Source: Virgibacillus litoralis
GTDB taxonomy: Bacteria; Bacillota; Bacilli; Bacillales; Amphibacillaceae
Direction: 5' to 3'
DNA length: 64,000 nucleotides
Assembly (NCBI RefSeq): GCF_017873675.1
Contig: NZ_JAGGKK010000010.1
Coordinates: 82,792 to 146,791, forward strand
Each line of letters begins with the position of its first letter. The stretch's first letter is position 1. A program made the translations under genes and the position numbers. Positions 49,181 through 58,808 of this stretch are shown piece by piece. A model generated the notes under the pieces. The model was not told the DNA's origin, did not search any database, and was given only the letters and a program-made list of their open reading frames with translations.

Positions 49181-50518
49181 ATGAGCTCAGATTTTACAAA
49201 GGAACAAATTATGAAGAAGATAGAAGAGGAAAATGTTCGGTTTGTCCGCTTGCAATTTACAGACATGCTTGGAACAATCAAAAATGTTGAGATTCCACTT
49301 AGCCAGTTGGATAAAGCTTTAGATAATAAGATGATGTTTGATGGCTCTTCTATTGAAGGATTTGTTCGTATTGAAGAATCAGATATGTACTTGTACCCTG
49401 ATTTAGATACATTTGTGGTATTCCCGTGGACTTCTGATAAAGGGAAGGTAGCTCGTTTTATTTGCGACATTTATAATCCAGATGGAACACCTTTTGAAGG
49501 TTGCCCAAGGTATAACCTGAAACGAAACCTTAAAAAAATGGAAGAATTAGGTTTTGATGCTTTTAATATTGGAACAGAGCCAGAGTTCTTTTTATTCAAG
49601 CTTGATGAAAAAGGCGACCCTTCAATGGAATTGAATGACCGTGGTGGTTATTTCGATTTGGCACCAACCGATCTTGGTGAGAATTGCCGCAGAGATATTG
49701 TTCTTGAGTTGGAAGAAATGGGATTTGAAATCGAGGCATCTCATCATGAAGTTGCACCTGGACAACATGAAATTGATTTTAAATATTCTGATGCAGTTAA
49801 GCATTGTGATGATATTCAAACATTTAAGCTTGCAGTTAAAACAATCGCAAGGAAACATAATCTGCACGCAACATTTATGCCTAAACCATTGTTTGGAGTA
49901 AATGGTTCTGGTATGCATGTTAATATGTCATTATTTAAAGATGGCGAAAATAGCTTCTTCGACACAAAAGGAGATATGCAGCTTAGTGATGTCGCGTATC
50001 AATTTACTGCCGGTGTCATTAAACATGCTACAAACTTTACAGCAGTTACAAATCCAACTGTTAATTCATTTAAGAGACTTGTGCCGGGATATGAAGCTCC
50101 TTGTTACGTTGCGTGGTCTGGGACAAACCGAAGCCCGCTTATTCGGATCCCATATTCAAGAGGGCTAAGTACAAGAATTGAAGTTAGAAGTGTTGATCCT
50201 GCAGCTAATCCATATATGGCCATGGCCGTATTACTTGCGTCTGGATTAGAAGGAATTAGCAAGAAATTAACACCACCTACTTCTGTAGACCGTAATATTT
50301 ATATGATGGACAAAGAAGAACGCGAGAAAAACGGTATAAAAGATTTACCTGCAACACTTATGGATGCGTTAGAAGAACTGCAAAAAGATAAAGTTGTTAC
50401 GGATGCATTAGGCGAACACTTATACGAACACTTTATAGAAGCGAAAGAAATTGAATGGGATATGTTTAGAACTACTGTCCACCCTTGGGAAAGAGAACAA
50501 TATTTATCAACATACTAA
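49181..50518 (+). CDS. glnA: Glutamine synthetase, type I
   Basis: Makes glutamine from glutamate, ammonia and ATP and also controls GlnR/TnrA. The 445-residue protein has [16 protein letters not shown], the ATP-binding [14 protein letters not shown] and [19 protein letters not shown]. No adenylylation-type Tyr region is seen, consistent with the Bacillus alpha form regulated by feedback inhibition. Operon partner of glnR. Confidence 0.98.
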   Translation: MSSDFTKEQIMKKIEEENVRFVRLQFTDMLGTIKNVEIPLSQLDKALDNKMMFDGSSIEGFVRIEESDMYLYPDLDTFVVFPWTSDKGKVARFICDIYNPDGTPFEGCPRYNLKRNLKKMEELGFDAFNIGTEPEFFLFKLDEKGDPSMELNDRGGYFDLAPTDLGENCRRDIVLELEEMGFEIEASHHEVAPGQHEIDFKYSDAVKHCDDIQTFKLAVKTIARKHNLHATFMPKPLFGVNGSGMHVNMSLFKDGENSFFDTKGDMQLSDVAYQFTAGVIKHATNFTAVTNPTVNSFKRLVPGYEAPCYVAWSGTNRSPLIRIPYSRGLSTRIEVRSVDPAANPYMAMAVLLASGLEGISKKLTPPTSVDRNIYMMDKEEREKNGIKDLPATLMDALEELQKDKVVTDALGEHLYEHFIEAKEIEWDMFRTTVHPWEREQYLSTY

Positions 50519-50522
50519 AGAG

Positions 50523-50560
50523 AAAAAGGCTTCCGTCATTTTATTGACGGAAGCCTTTTT
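50523..50560. terminator. Bidirectional terminator between glnA and lexA
   Basis: Perfect 16-bp stem AAAAAGGCTTCCGTCA / TGACGGAAGCCTTTTT with a 6-base loop; A and T runs on both sides suit both convergent transcripts. Confidence 0.93.
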
Positions 50561-50561
50561 A

Positions 50562-51185
50562 TTATTGAATATTACGGTATAAGCCGATGACTTTACCTAG
50601 TATTGTTACATTTTGATAGATGAGAGGATCCATTGTGGCATTTTCTGGCTGCAAGCGAATTTGGTTTTTTTCTTTAAAGAATCGCTTTACAGTTGCCTCG
50701 TCTTCATCAGTCATTGCTACAACAATTTCTCCGTTTTGTGCAGTATTTTGCTGTTTTACAATAACCATATCCCCATCTAAAATACCAGCTTCTATCATAC
50801 TTTCACCATCAATGATGAGAACGAACAAGTTATCATCGGGGCCAGCACTGGAACTAGGTAATGGAACGAATTCTTCGATGTTTTCTACTGCAGTAATTGG
50901 TATCCCAGCAGTAACTTTACCAATTACTGGTGCATATCTTGCTTCTTCCCTAGGAATATGACTTTCTTCAGATATGTCTAAAACCTCTATAGCTCTTGGT
51001 TTAGTAGGGTCTCTTCTAATGAATCCCTTACTTTCAAGCCTTGCCAAATGCCCATGCACAGTAGAACTTGAAGCAAGTCCGACTGCTTCTGCAATCTCTC
51101 TAACTGATGGTGGGTAACCTTTGCCATCTACCTCTTCTTTAATATACTCAAGTATTGTTTCCTGTCTTTTAGAAAGTTTATTCAT
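50562..51185 (-). CDS. lexA: SOS repressor LexA
   Basis: 207-residue repressor. N-terminal winged helix ([29 protein letters not shown]), Ala-Gly cleavage site in [10 protein letters not shown], catalytic Ser in [10 protein letters not shown] and Lys in EATVKRFF. RecA-stimulated self-cleavage derepresses SOS genes. It is divergent from the yneA-like gene and shares a control region containing LexA boxes. Called dinR in B. subtilis. Confidence 0.98.
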   Translation of the reverse strand: MNKLSKRQETILEYIKEEVDGKGYPPSVREIAEAVGLASSSTVHGHLARLESKGFIRRDPTKPRAIEVLDISEESHIPREEARYAPVIGKVTAGIPITAVENIEEFVPLPSSSAGPDDNLFVLIIDGESMIEAGILDGDMVIVKQQNTAQNGEIVVAMTDEDEATVKRFFKEKNQIRLQPENATMDPLIYQNVTILGKVIGLYRNIQ

Positions 51186-51248
51186 CTATCAAACACCTCG
51201 CGCATAGGATTTATTAATGATAGTTTATCACCTATTTTTGGGAAAAGC

Positions 51249-51260
51249 AAACATTCGTTC
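51249..51260. promoter_or_regulatory. LexA box 1 (near lexA promoter)
   Basis: AAACATTCGTTC: one mismatch from GAAC-N4-GTTC. It overlaps a plausible - strand -35 for lexA (TTGCTT, 17-base spacer, TAAACT), so it would allow autorepression. Confidence 0.7.
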
Positions 51261-51270
51261 GAGAAAGCTA

Positions 51271-51298
51271 TTGACAAGATCATATGTTCGTATATAAT
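51271..51298 (+). promoter_or_regulatory. yneA-like/yneB promoter with LexA box 2 in its spacer
   Basis: TTGACA at 51271-51276 and TATAAT at 51293-51298, 16-base spacer. GATCATATGTTC at 51278-51289, one mismatch from the LexA consensus, sits between the two hexamers and would block polymerase. Confidence 0.82.
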
Positions 51299-51317
51299 GA
51301 TAATTAGAGAGTAATAC

Positions 51318-51329
51318 GAACAAAGGTTC
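51318..51329. promoter_or_regulatory. LexA box 3 (perfect core)
   Basis: GAACAAAGGTTC matches GAAC-N4-GTTC exactly and lies just downstream of the start point of the yneA-like transcript. Confidence 0.82.
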
Positions 51330-51359
51330 TTGATTTTAAAAAAGGAAGGACTGATTAAT

Positions 51360-51455
51360 ATGTTTGAAAAAGTAACAAAGACAGATGTATTTTATTTAGT
51401 TGCTTTTACTTTGGCATTAGGTTTCTTATATTTCTCCATGATAACAAGTGCATAG
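51360..51455 (+). CDS. SOS-controlled 31-residue membrane peptide at the yneA position
   Basis: ATG 51360 follows AAAGGAAGGA and opens a 31-codon frame, MFEKVTKTDVFYLV onwards, ending ITSA. Residues 11-29 are a single hydrophobic span. It lies between LexA boxes and yneB, where B. subtilis has yneA, a one-span SOS division inhibitor of about 100 residues with a LysM domain. This peptide has the span but no LysM part, so it is either a reduced YneA or an unrelated SOS micropeptide. Function is inferred from location only. Confidence 0.7.
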   Translation: MFEKVTKTDVFYLVAFTLALGFLYFSMITSA

Positions 51456-51460
51456 CGTAA

Positions 51461-52111
<651 letters not shown>

Positions 52112-52198
52112 ATCTAATATCCATGTAAAGTAATATTAAAAGGCAAGGACATTGAAAATTGTTCTTGTCTTTTAAGTGTTTTCTAGGAGGTTTTAAAG

Positions 52199-52432
52199 AT
52201 TATATCAAAAGAAAAATTAGAACGTATAAATGAACTTGCAAAGAAATCAAAAGAAGAAGAGTTAACAGAACAAGAAAAAGTAGAGCAAAAAGAACTTAGG
52301 CAGGAATATTTGAAAAATGTGCGAAAATCATTTAAGAATCAGTTTAAATCAATGACTGTAATGGATAAGGAAGGAAATGACGTTACCCCTGATAAAGTAC
52401 GTGATTTGCAGGATAGGAACAAAAAGCATTAA
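52199..52432 (+). CDS. ynzC: YnzC, DUF896 protein with apparent ATT start codon
   Basis: 77-residue DUF896 protein (three-helix bundle; KLERINELAKKSKEEELTEQ, ELRQEYLKNVRKSF, DKEGNDVTPDKVRD), the same length as B. subtilis YnzC. The only in-frame codons between the upstream stop TAG (52184) and the conserved N-terminus are GAG GTT TTA AAG ATT ATA; none is ATG, GTG or TTG. AGGAGG at 52185-52190 is 8 bases before ATT 52199, which aligns with the family's Met. ATT therefore is the likely start. Last gene of the yneA-yneB-ynzC operon. Confidence 0.88.
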   Translation: MISKEKLERINELAKKSKEEELTEQEKVEQKELRQEYLKNVRKSFKNQFKSMTVMDKEGNDVTPDKVRDLQDRNKKH

Positions 52433-52529
52433 GTCTAAAACAATTTTAGTTTATTACTTGTTACAGGAAATGTTTCATTATAGAATAAAAAGGGATCTTA
52501 ACAACTTTTAAGTGGAAAGGGGAATTTTT

Positions 52530-54533
52530 TTGTCACAGAATATCGAACAATTATCTATAAATACGATACGAACATTGGCAATTGATGCAATAGAAAATGC
52601 AAACTCTGGTCATCCTGGCCTGCCAATGGGGGCTGCTCCAATGGCTTATACCTTATGGACTGATTTTATGAAACAAAACCCAAATAACTCAAAGTGGTTT
52701 AATCGTGATCGTTTTGTGTTGTCTGCTGGGCACGGTTCCATGCTATTATATGGATTGCTGCATTTATCAGGATATGATGTAACAATTGATGATCTAAAAT
52801 CTTTCCGTCAATGGGATTCAAGAACACCAGGACATCCAGAGGTCCATCATACAGACGGAGTAGAGGCAACAACAGGTCCACTAGGACAAGGTCTTGGAAT
52901 GTCAGTTGGAATGGCAATTGCTGAAGCACATCTTGCAGCAAAATATAACCAGGAAGAGTTATCAATAATTGATCATAATACGTATGCTCTTGTAAGTGAT
53001 GGCGATTTAATGGAAGGCATTTCGCACGAAGCAGCTTCCCTAGCTGGTCACTTAGGACTTGGAAAGTTGATTGCATTATATGATTCAAATGATATCTCAT
53101 TAGATGGTGATTTGGACCGAGCATTTTCCGATAATACGGAAGAACGCTTCAAGGCTTATGGCTGGCAAGTTATACATGTAGAGGATGGTAACGATCTAAC
53201 AGCTATTCGAAATGCAATAAATGAAGCAAAACAGAATGCAGAACAGCCAACATTGATTGAGGTAAAAACTGTTATAGGTTACGGTTCACCTAATAAATCA
53301 GCTTCTGCAGCTTCCCATGGGGCACCACTTGGTGAAGATGAAGTGAAACTAACAAAAGAGTATTACAAATGGTCACATGATGATTTTCAAGTTCCTGAAG
53401 AAGTCTATGCGGACTTTAAAGAGAAGATTGGAAAAGATGGTGCTGATGCAGAGGATAAATGGAATACGCTTTTTGACACATATAAAGAAAAGTATCCAGA
53501 GCTTGCAACTGAATTAGAATTGGCTATGAATGGTGAGTTACCTCAAGATTGGGATAAACATCTTCCTAGTTATGAGGCAGGGAAAGATTCAAGTGCAACT
53601 CGTGCTTCTTCAGGTGAAGTACTAAATGCAGTTGCAGATTCAGTTCCATATTTCTTTGGTGGAAGTGCTGATTTAGCAGGTTCTAATAAGACTACAATTA
53701 AAAATGAAAATGATTTCTCCCGTGAGAACTATGCAGGAAAAAATGTGTGGTTTGGTGTACGTGAATTTGCCATGGCAGCTGCAGTAAATGGTATGGCATT
53801 ACATGGAGGGCTGAAAGCTTATGTCGGTACATTCTTTGTATTTAGTGACTACATGCGTCCGGCAATTCGTCTTTCATCAATAATGAATGTACCTGTAACA
53901 TATGTGTTTACACATGATTCAATTGCGGTAGGAGAAGATGGCCCAACACATGAACCAATTGAACAATTATCATCGTTAAGAGCAATGCCAGGACTATCAC
54001 TAATTCGTCCCGCTGATGGTAACGAGGTTCAAGCTGCTTGGCGCTTATCACTGGAGTCCCAAAACAAACCGACTGCACTTGTGCTGACAAGACAAGGTTT
54101 ACCTACATTAGAAGGCACAAAAGAACATGCTTATGAAGGTGTGAAAAAAGGTGCATACGTCATAAGCAAATCAGAAAAACAAACACCTGATGCTTTATTA
54201 TTAGCAACAGGATCAGAAGTACAACTGGCTATTAAAGCTAAAGATGCACTTAAAGAAAAAGGAATTGATGTCAATGTAGTAAGTATGCCATCATGGGATC
54301 GTTTTAACGCACAAAGTGAAGCTTATAAGAATGATGTGCTTCCGCCTAATGTTAAAAAACGGTTAGCAATTGAAATGGCATCACCTTTTGGCTGGGAGAG
54401 ATATGTTGGTGACCAAGGTTCTGTTTTAGGAATCGAAGGATTTGGTGCATCTGCAAAAGGCGATAAAGTTATTGAAGAATATGGTTTTACTGTTGAAAAC
54501 GTTGTTGACCATGTTGAATCACTATTAAAATAA
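52530..54533 (+). CDS. tkt: Transketolase
   Basis: Thiamine-diphosphate enzyme of the non-oxidative pentose phosphate pathway. The 667-residue protein shows [35 protein letters not shown], the ThDP motif SDGDLMEG with the later Asn, and [17 protein letters not shown] use TTG 52530, 5-6 bases after AAAGGGGAA; GTG 52512 precedes that site. Position after ynzC matches B. subtilis. Confidence 0.96.
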   Translation: MSQNIEQLSINTIRTLAIDAIENANSGHPGLPMGAAPMAYTLWTDFMKQNPNNSKWFNRDRFVLSAGHGSMLLYGLLHLSGYDVTIDDLKSFRQWDSRTPGHPEVHHTDGVEATTGPLGQGLGMSVGMAIAEAHLAAKYNQEELSIIDHNTYALVSDGDLMEGISHEAASLAGHLGLGKLIALYDSNDISLDGDLDRAFSDNTEERFKAYGWQVIHVEDGNDLTAIRNAINEAKQNAEQPTLIEVKTVIGYGSPNKSASAASHGAPLGEDEVKLTKEYYKWSHDDFQVPEEVYADFKEKIGKDGADAEDKWNTLFDTYKEKYPELATELELAMNGELPQDWDKHLPSYEAGKDSSATRASSGEVLNAVADSVPYFFGGSADLAGSNKTTIKNENDFSRENYAGKNVWFGVREFAMAAAVNGMALHGGLKAYVGTFFVFSDYMRPAIRLSSIMNVPVTYVFTHDSIAVGEDGPTHEPIEQLSSLRAMPGLSLIRPADGNEVQAAWRLSLESQNKPTALVLTRQGLPTLEGTKEHAYEGVKKGAYVISKSEKQTPDALLLATGSEVQLAIKAKDALKEKGIDVNVVSMPSWDRFNAQSEAYKNDVLPPNVKKRLAIEMASPFGWERYVGDQGSVLGIEGFGASAKGDKVIEEYGFTVENVVDHVESLLK

Positions 54534-54547
54534 GGTTTGATATATTT

Positions 54548-54582
54548 AAGATGACCCTTACTGGTAGGGTCATCTTAGTTTA
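54548..54582 (+). terminator. tkt terminator-like hairpin
   Basis: Perfect 11-bp stem AAGATGACCCT / AGGGTCATCTT with a 7-base loop; only AGTTT follows. Confidence 0.75.
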
Positions 54583-54585
54583 ACC

Positions 54586-54671
54586 GTTAAGAAGGTATAA
54601 ATACTTTCTTACTGCATAAGTGCTACTAAGGCAGTTCGCCTAAAGGTTTGGCGAATGACAAGTTTTCTAAC
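54586..54671 (+). repeat. Structured intergenic repeat, copy 5 (full)
   Basis: Module A AAGAAGGTAT / ATACTTTCTT (one G-T pair), ACTGCATAAGTGCTACTAAG; module B GTTCGCC ... GGCGAAT, then TTTGGC-GAAT-GACAAG and TTTTCTAAC. It directly follows the tkt hairpin. Confidence 0.85.
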
Positions 54672-54764
54672 CTTATCGACAAAACTAGTGCTTGTTTGCA
54701 ACGCGGTATGACAAATTTTTAAACTAAAATGCGTATAATTGAAGGTAAATGAGGAGGGATTTTG

Positions 54765-55223
54765 TTGAATCATTACTCTATTTACTGGATAAAAGAAGAA
54801 TTTGCGCATCATTTTTTTCATAACAGTGAAGTTTTGTACCGGTTTATAAAAGAATACCAAATGAACAAAAATAGAGAAGATCTTAAACGTCAATATGAGT
54901 ATATTACGTTGGAATTCCCAAAATTATCATTAATCTCTCATATTACAAATAATCACCCAAATAATAGTAATATGAAAGTTGAAGACGACCGACTTAAAAT
55001 TTATAAAGATATCCAATATATTTCTTTACATATACAGAAAAAAAAGATAAACTTTCGAAGTGAAATGATACATGATGCCGAGGAATTATTATTTCCTGCT
55101 TTGCGGTTATTCCAGCCGTACTTATTTATAGTGGGGAATAATTTGAACAATTATGGTTGGATTTCTCCAGTTATACAAAGGAAGAAGGACAAGACAGAAC
55201 ATGTATTGTATTCTTATCTTTGA
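54765..55223 (+). CDS. sirA: Sporulation inhibitor of replication SirA
   Basis: 152-residue protein resembling B. subtilis SirA (YneE), which binds DnaA domain I and blocks initiation once sporulation starts. NHYSIYWIKEEFAHHFF matches the family N-terminus and NYGWISPV the C-terminal part. Overall similarity is modest, so position after tkt is important evidence. TTG 54765 is 6 bases after GGAGGG; TTG 54762 is an alternative. ATCGACA at 54675 is one base from an inverted Spo0A box. Confidence 0.85.
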   Translation: MNHYSIYWIKEEFAHHFFHNSEVLYRFIKEYQMNKNREDLKRQYEYITLEFPKLSLISHITNNHPNNSNMKVEDDRLKIYKDIQYISLHIQKKKINFRSEMIHDAEELLFPALRLFQPYLFIVGNNLNNYGWISPVIQRKKDKTEHVLYSYL

Positions 55224-55268
55224 TTTACTATACTGTATGAGAGACAACACGAAGGAGGAAAGCTTAGA

Positions 55269-55490
55269 ATGGACATGATATGGGTTATATTAATAGGTGT
55301 TGGAGCATTAATTGCAGGTGTTGCTCTTGGATTTTTTATTGCAAGAAAATATATGATGAACTATTTAAAGAAGAATCCACCAATTAATGAACAAATGCTA
55401 CGTACGTTAATGATGCAAATGGGCCAAAAACCATCACAGAAAAAAATTAATCAAATGATGCGTTCAATGAATAATCAAAACAATAAATAA
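55269..55490 (+). CDS. yneF: YneF, UPF0154 membrane protein
   Basis: 73-residue protein with one N-terminal span ([20 protein letters not shown]) and a basic tail [21 protein letters not shown], the UPF0154 signature. Function is unknown. It lies between sirA and ccdA as in B. subtilis. Confidence 0.94.
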   Translation: MDMIWVILIGVGALIAGVALGFFIARKYMMNYLKKNPPINEQMLRTLMMQMGQKPSQKKINQMMRSMNNQNNK

Positions 55491-55520
55491 CACTTATTGA
55501 TTATTTAAGTGGTAATGTAT

Positions 55521-55556
55521 AAATCCCTGTTACTAGAAGATAACAGGGTTTTTTTA
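55521..55556 (+). terminator. yneF terminator
   Basis: Stem CCCTGTTA / TAACAGGG with an 8-base loop, followed by TTTTTTT. Confidence 0.87.
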
Positions 55557-55653
55557 CTTCAAGGAAAGTGTTGGATAATTGTCAAATTCAATTGCTTTTG
55601 ATTAGAGAAAGTTCTGTTAAAATGTATGCAGTATTCTAATTAGGAGGATTACC

Positions 55654-56358
55654 ATGTCAGAAATAAATATTTTCCTAGCGTTTGGAGCGGGGTTCTTATC
55701 ATTCATCTCTCCCTGCGTATTACCTTTATATCCAGCTTTTTTATCTTACATAACAGGTATGAGTGTAAATGAGATTAAAGAAGACAACAAGATGCTTAAT
55801 AGAAAAAGTTTATTACATACGATCTTCTTTTTACTTGGCTTCTCCGGTATTTTCATAATACTTGGTTTTTCCACCTCATTTGTATCTGAATTTTTAACAA
55901 CGTACAAAGTTATTATAAGACAAATCGGGGCTATCTTAATTATCTTTTTTGGTCTTGTTATTGTAGGTATCTTTAATTTTCAATTCCTTATGAAGGATAG
56001 GAAAATCACTTTTAAGAACCGCCCAGCTGGTTTTTTTGGTTCATTTATTATTGGAATGGCCTTTTCGTTAGGGTGGACACCATGTATGGGCCCTATTTTA
56101 GCAATCGTGATATCACTTGCAGCCACACAGCCTGATCTAGGTATGGTTATGATGATAAGTTATATACTAGGTTTTTCATTGCCATTTATAATTCTTTCAT
56201 TTTTTATTGGCAAATTGGGATGGATTAAGCGTTATAGTGTGAAAATCGTTAAAGTTGGGGGCTACATTATGATTTTTATGGGTATCGCCTTATTCTTTAA
56301 CTGGATGACAAAATTGACAGCATTTTTAGCTGGTTGGTTTGGGTTTCAGGGTTTTTAG
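55654..56358 (+). CDS. ccdA: Thiol-disulfide carrier CcdA (cytochrome c biogenesis)
   Basis: 234-residue DsbD/CcdA membrane protein with six predicted spans. The two redox cysteines sit in ISPCVLPLYPAF (first span) and GWTPCMGPIL (fourth). It passes reducing power across the membrane for c-type cytochrome and spore cortex thiols; possible partner is the membrane thioredoxin at 63059. GAGGATTACC precedes the ATG. Confidence 0.95.
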   Translation: MSEINIFLAFGAGFLSFISPCVLPLYPAFLSYITGMSVNEIKEDNKMLNRKSLLHTIFFLLGFSGIFIILGFSTSFVSEFLTTYKVIIRQIGAILIIFFGLVIVGIFNFQFLMKDRKITFKNRPAGFFGSFIIGMAFSLGWTPCMGPILAIVISLAATQPDLGMVMMISYILGFSLPFIILSFFIGKLGWIKRYSVKIVKVGGYIMIFMGIALFFNWMTKLTAFLAGWFGFQGF

Positions 56359-56478
56359 GTGAAGAAAGTAGATTTTTTGAAAGTTTTATATTACACTTTA
56401 ATAAGGTAAACTGTTAAGTAATAAAAGAAAGTATCCACCAATATTCTTTATATTCAAGTTAAAGGAGTATTTAAATAT

Positions 56479-56904
56479 ATGTATAGACCAAATGATCTCA
56501 TCTTGCGCACGACGACATCATTAATAGTTTTCATTCTATTGGGATTCTCCATGTATTTACTTTTAGTTGGTCATAATGCACCTGGTGGTGGATTTGTAGG
56601 TGGACTAATGACTGCATCAGCAATAATACTGATGTACATGTCATATGGATCAGAGGCGTTAGAGAAAATCCTGCCTGTAAATTATCGTATTTTGATACCC
56701 AGCGGTTTATTACTTGCTGTTGGAACTGGTATAGGATCTTTCTTTTTTAATGAAACTTTTCTATCGCATACATATGGTTACTTCCACTTTCCTATTTTTG
56801 GTAAAATAGAGCTTGCCACTGCAATGTTATTTGACATCGGAGTATATATAACTGTATTAGGAGTAACAATTACGATCATTTTATCAGTAGCGAGTGATCG
56901 ATAA
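56479..56904 (+). CDS. mrpB: Orphan Mrp-type Na+/H+ antiporter subunit B
   Basis: 141-residue protein of full MrpB/MnhB length with four membrane spans and the family motif GHNAPGGGFVGGLM near residue 30. Mrp antiporters normally need six or seven subunits encoded together; here none of the other mrp genes is near, and the gene lies between ccdA and yneI, which are neighbours in B. subtilis. It may replace or duplicate a subunit encoded elsewhere, or have its own role. Shine-Dalgarno AAAGGAG. Confidence 0.88.
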   Translation: MYRPNDLILRTTTSLIVFILLGFSMYLLLVGHNAPGGGFVGGLMTASAIILMYMSYGSEALEKILPVNYRILIPSGLLLAVGTGIGSFFFNETFLSHTYGYFHFPIFGKIELATAMLFDIGVYITVLGVTITIILSVASDR

Positions 56905-56927
56905 CGATTATTGGGGGTAATAATCTA

Positions 56928-57305
56928 ATGGCAAGGATACTTATAGTTGATGATGCGAATTTTATGCGAGTTACTTTAGAAACAATTGTTAAAGAAGATA
57001 AACATGAGGTTATCGGCGGGGCAGAAAATGGTGAAGAGGCTATAAAACTGTACAAGGAAATGAAGCCAGATTTAGTTACAATGGATATTACAATGCCGGT
57101 CATGAATGGTATAGATGCGATTAAAGAAATTATGGAATACGATTCTGAAGCTAAAATCGTCGTTTGCTCGGCTATGGGACAACAAAAAGTCGTAGTTGAA
57201 GCAATTGAAATTGGTGCTAAAGATTTTATTGTTAAGCCGTTTGATGAAAATCGGGTATTAGAAACAATAAGCAGGGTTCTTCATGAATTCGAACACATAA
57301 GCTAG
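56928..57305 (+). CDS. yneI: CheY-like response regulator YneI
   Basis: 125-residue stand-alone receiver domain: acidic pocket in ILIVDDANFMR, phospho-acceptor Asp in DLVTMDITMPVM, Thr/Ser switch in VCSAMGQ and Lys in FIVKPFD. There is no output domain. It corresponds to B. subtilis yneI (ccdB) between ccdA and ccdC. The cognate kinase is unknown. Confidence 0.94.
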   Translation: MARILIVDDANFMRVTLETIVKEDKHEVIGGAENGEEAIKLYKEMKPDLVTMDITMPVMNGIDAIKEIMEYDSEAKIVVCSAMGQQKVVVEAIEIGAKDFIVKPFDENRVLETISRVLHEFEHIS

Positions 57306-57328
57306 TTTATAAGAAAGAGTGATTCTTC

Positions 57329-57805
57329 ATGTTTTGGTTAATAGCAAGTACAGTTGTTGCATGTTTTATGGCTGTTACAATGATATTCATACGGTTAAGA
57401 GCATCAAAACAGCCAGCTTCTGTGAAAAAGATTATCTTACCACCATTATTCATGAGTACTGGGGCATTGATGTTTATTTTTCCTGAATTTCAAGTTAATT
57501 GGGCGCAGGTTATTGAAGCATTCTCTGTTGGAGTAATTTTTTCTATTTTTCTTATTAAAACATCTAAATTTGAAATCAGGGATCAAGATATTTATTTAAT
57601 ACCGTCAAAATCATTTATTTTTATTTTGTTTGGGCTATTACTTGCCCGAATAATTATGAAACTTGCAATAGGTGCAACAATATCCTTTGGTGAAACCAGC
57701 GGTATGTTTTTCTTACTTGCATTTGGTATGATTGTGACATGGAGAATTGCTATGCTTTATAAGTTTAAAAAGCTGGAAAAACAGATTGTATACTCAGGAA
57801 CTTAA
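57329..57805 (+). CDS. ccdC: CcdC-family membrane protein (YneJ)
   Basis: 158-residue protein with four to five hydrophobic segments, of the CcdC/DUF1453 family. It has RLRASKQPASVKKIILPPLFMSTG-type N-terminal region and ARIIMKLAIGATISFGETSGM. Position after yneI matches B. subtilis ccdC; despite the name its role in cytochrome c assembly is not clear. A strong terminator follows. Confidence 0.92.
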   Translation: MFWLIASTVVACFMAVTMIFIRLRASKQPASVKKIILPPLFMSTGALMFIFPEFQVNWAQVIEAFSVGVIFSIFLIKTSKFEIRDQDIYLIPSKSFIFILFGLLLARIIMKLAIGATISFGETSGMFFLLAFGMIVTWRIAMLYKFKKLEKQIVYSGT

Positions 57806-57810
57806 AATCT

Positions 57811-57851
57811 AAAAACGCGTTCATACATTTATGTATAAACGCGTTTTTTTT
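57811..57851 (+). terminator. ccdC terminator
   Basis: AAAAACGCGTT / AACGCGTTTTT stem with an inner ATACAT/ATGTAT pair and eight T. Confidence 0.92.
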
Positions 57852-57866
57852 AGTGTGTAGGGAATT

Positions 57867-58100
57867 ATAAAATTTAAGTGCTGTGGATAACTGGCCTTAC
57901 GAATCAGCGACGTCCTGATATCCATTTCGCTTTCCAAGCATAAGATTCTTCTTAACTTTTGCCATCATGGCGATAAGTCAAGTTCATTTAATCTTAGGGA
58001 AAAGGAAGATCGACTAGGACCTCTGCTTTGCGCGGGAAAGTCCATACGGCACTGAACGGCAATTGCGCCTTTGTTGTTAACGAATGACAAGTGTTCTAAT
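57867..58100 (+). repeat. Decayed composite repeat between ccdC and yneK
   Basis: The left block (57867-57915) shares ATAAAATTTAA, TGCTGTGGA and CGAATCAGCGACGTCC with 38488-38540. CTTTCCAAGCAT at about 57931 is the inverse of a block at 23503. TGGCGATAAGTCAAGTT at 57968-57984 is identical to module B of copy 4, and CGAATGACAAGTGTTCTAAT at 58081-58100 resembles the end of copy 5. The last block spans the yneK stop codon. No gene is seen. Confidence 0.65.
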
Positions 58101-58521
58101 CAAATAAATACTCATAGGGTGTTATATCTATATCCTTTTGTTGCATCTTTTTTCTTAAAAACTTGTGATCTCGTTTTGGTGTGGCTAAAATATAACCTTC
58201 TATAAGTACATCCTGGCTAATCTTCTTTCTTTTTTTCTGTAATGCAACTTCGCCAATTTTACTGGCAATTTTTTGTCGTGCTATGTCTCTGAATAATTCA
58301 GGAACCGGGGATACAAGGTCTTCTAACAATTTTTTCTCTTCATTTTCCCACATATGACTTGTTTTTTCCATATAGTATTCTTCCCAATCCATGTTCGACT
58401 TGCCGTCTTCTTTAGGCAATCGCTTTAGAAATTTACGAAACATAAAAAAGCCGCCAATACTCATTAAACCTATTAGTAAGAAGCCCCACAATATAATTAA
58501 ATAATCAACAATTACTGACAT
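58096..58521 (-). CDS. yneK: YneK, DUF2621 protein
   Basis: 141-residue protein: one N-terminal membrane span (VDYLIILWGFLLIGLMSIGGFFMF), then a cytosolic part with WEEYYMEKTSHMWENEEKKLLEDLVSPVPELFRD and IASKIGEVAL, resembling the DUF2621 family that includes a small light-independent protochlorophyllide-reductase-like segment. Function is unknown. It is convergent to ccdC, as is yneK in B. subtilis. Confidence 0.87.
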   Translation of the reverse strand: MSVIVDYLIILWGFLLIGLMSIGGFFMFRKFLKRLPKEDGKSNMDWEEYYMEKTSHMWENEEKKLLEDLVSPVPELFRDIARQKIASKIGEVALQKKRKKISQDVLIEGYILATPKRDHKFLRKKMQQKDIDITPYEYLFD

Positions 58522-58808
58522 AATATCACCTGATTCTTCATTAGATAAGAAATAGAATTCCGTTATTTACAAGATATTCCATAGGAAACATTTATTTTTA
58601 TCGTTATTTATAGTAACATGACAATAATTAGGTATATCACGTTTCCTTTTATAAGAAATTTTTACAATCTACGTTAATTATACTATAATCTTATACAATT
58701 ATAAAAGGATGAAATCATTCATATGTCTATCATAATTTAGTTTTATTTGTCATATTTATTAGTGTAATGAATTAATTTGTTAAAATTGCAGAATAAGGAG
58801 TGAATGCC

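Noticed and set aside
58522..58808. Small acid-soluble spore protein genes expected near citB
   Set aside because: B. subtilis has cotM, sspP and sspO close to citB, but no reading frame resembling them was found in this gap, which is AT-rich and apparently regulatory only.
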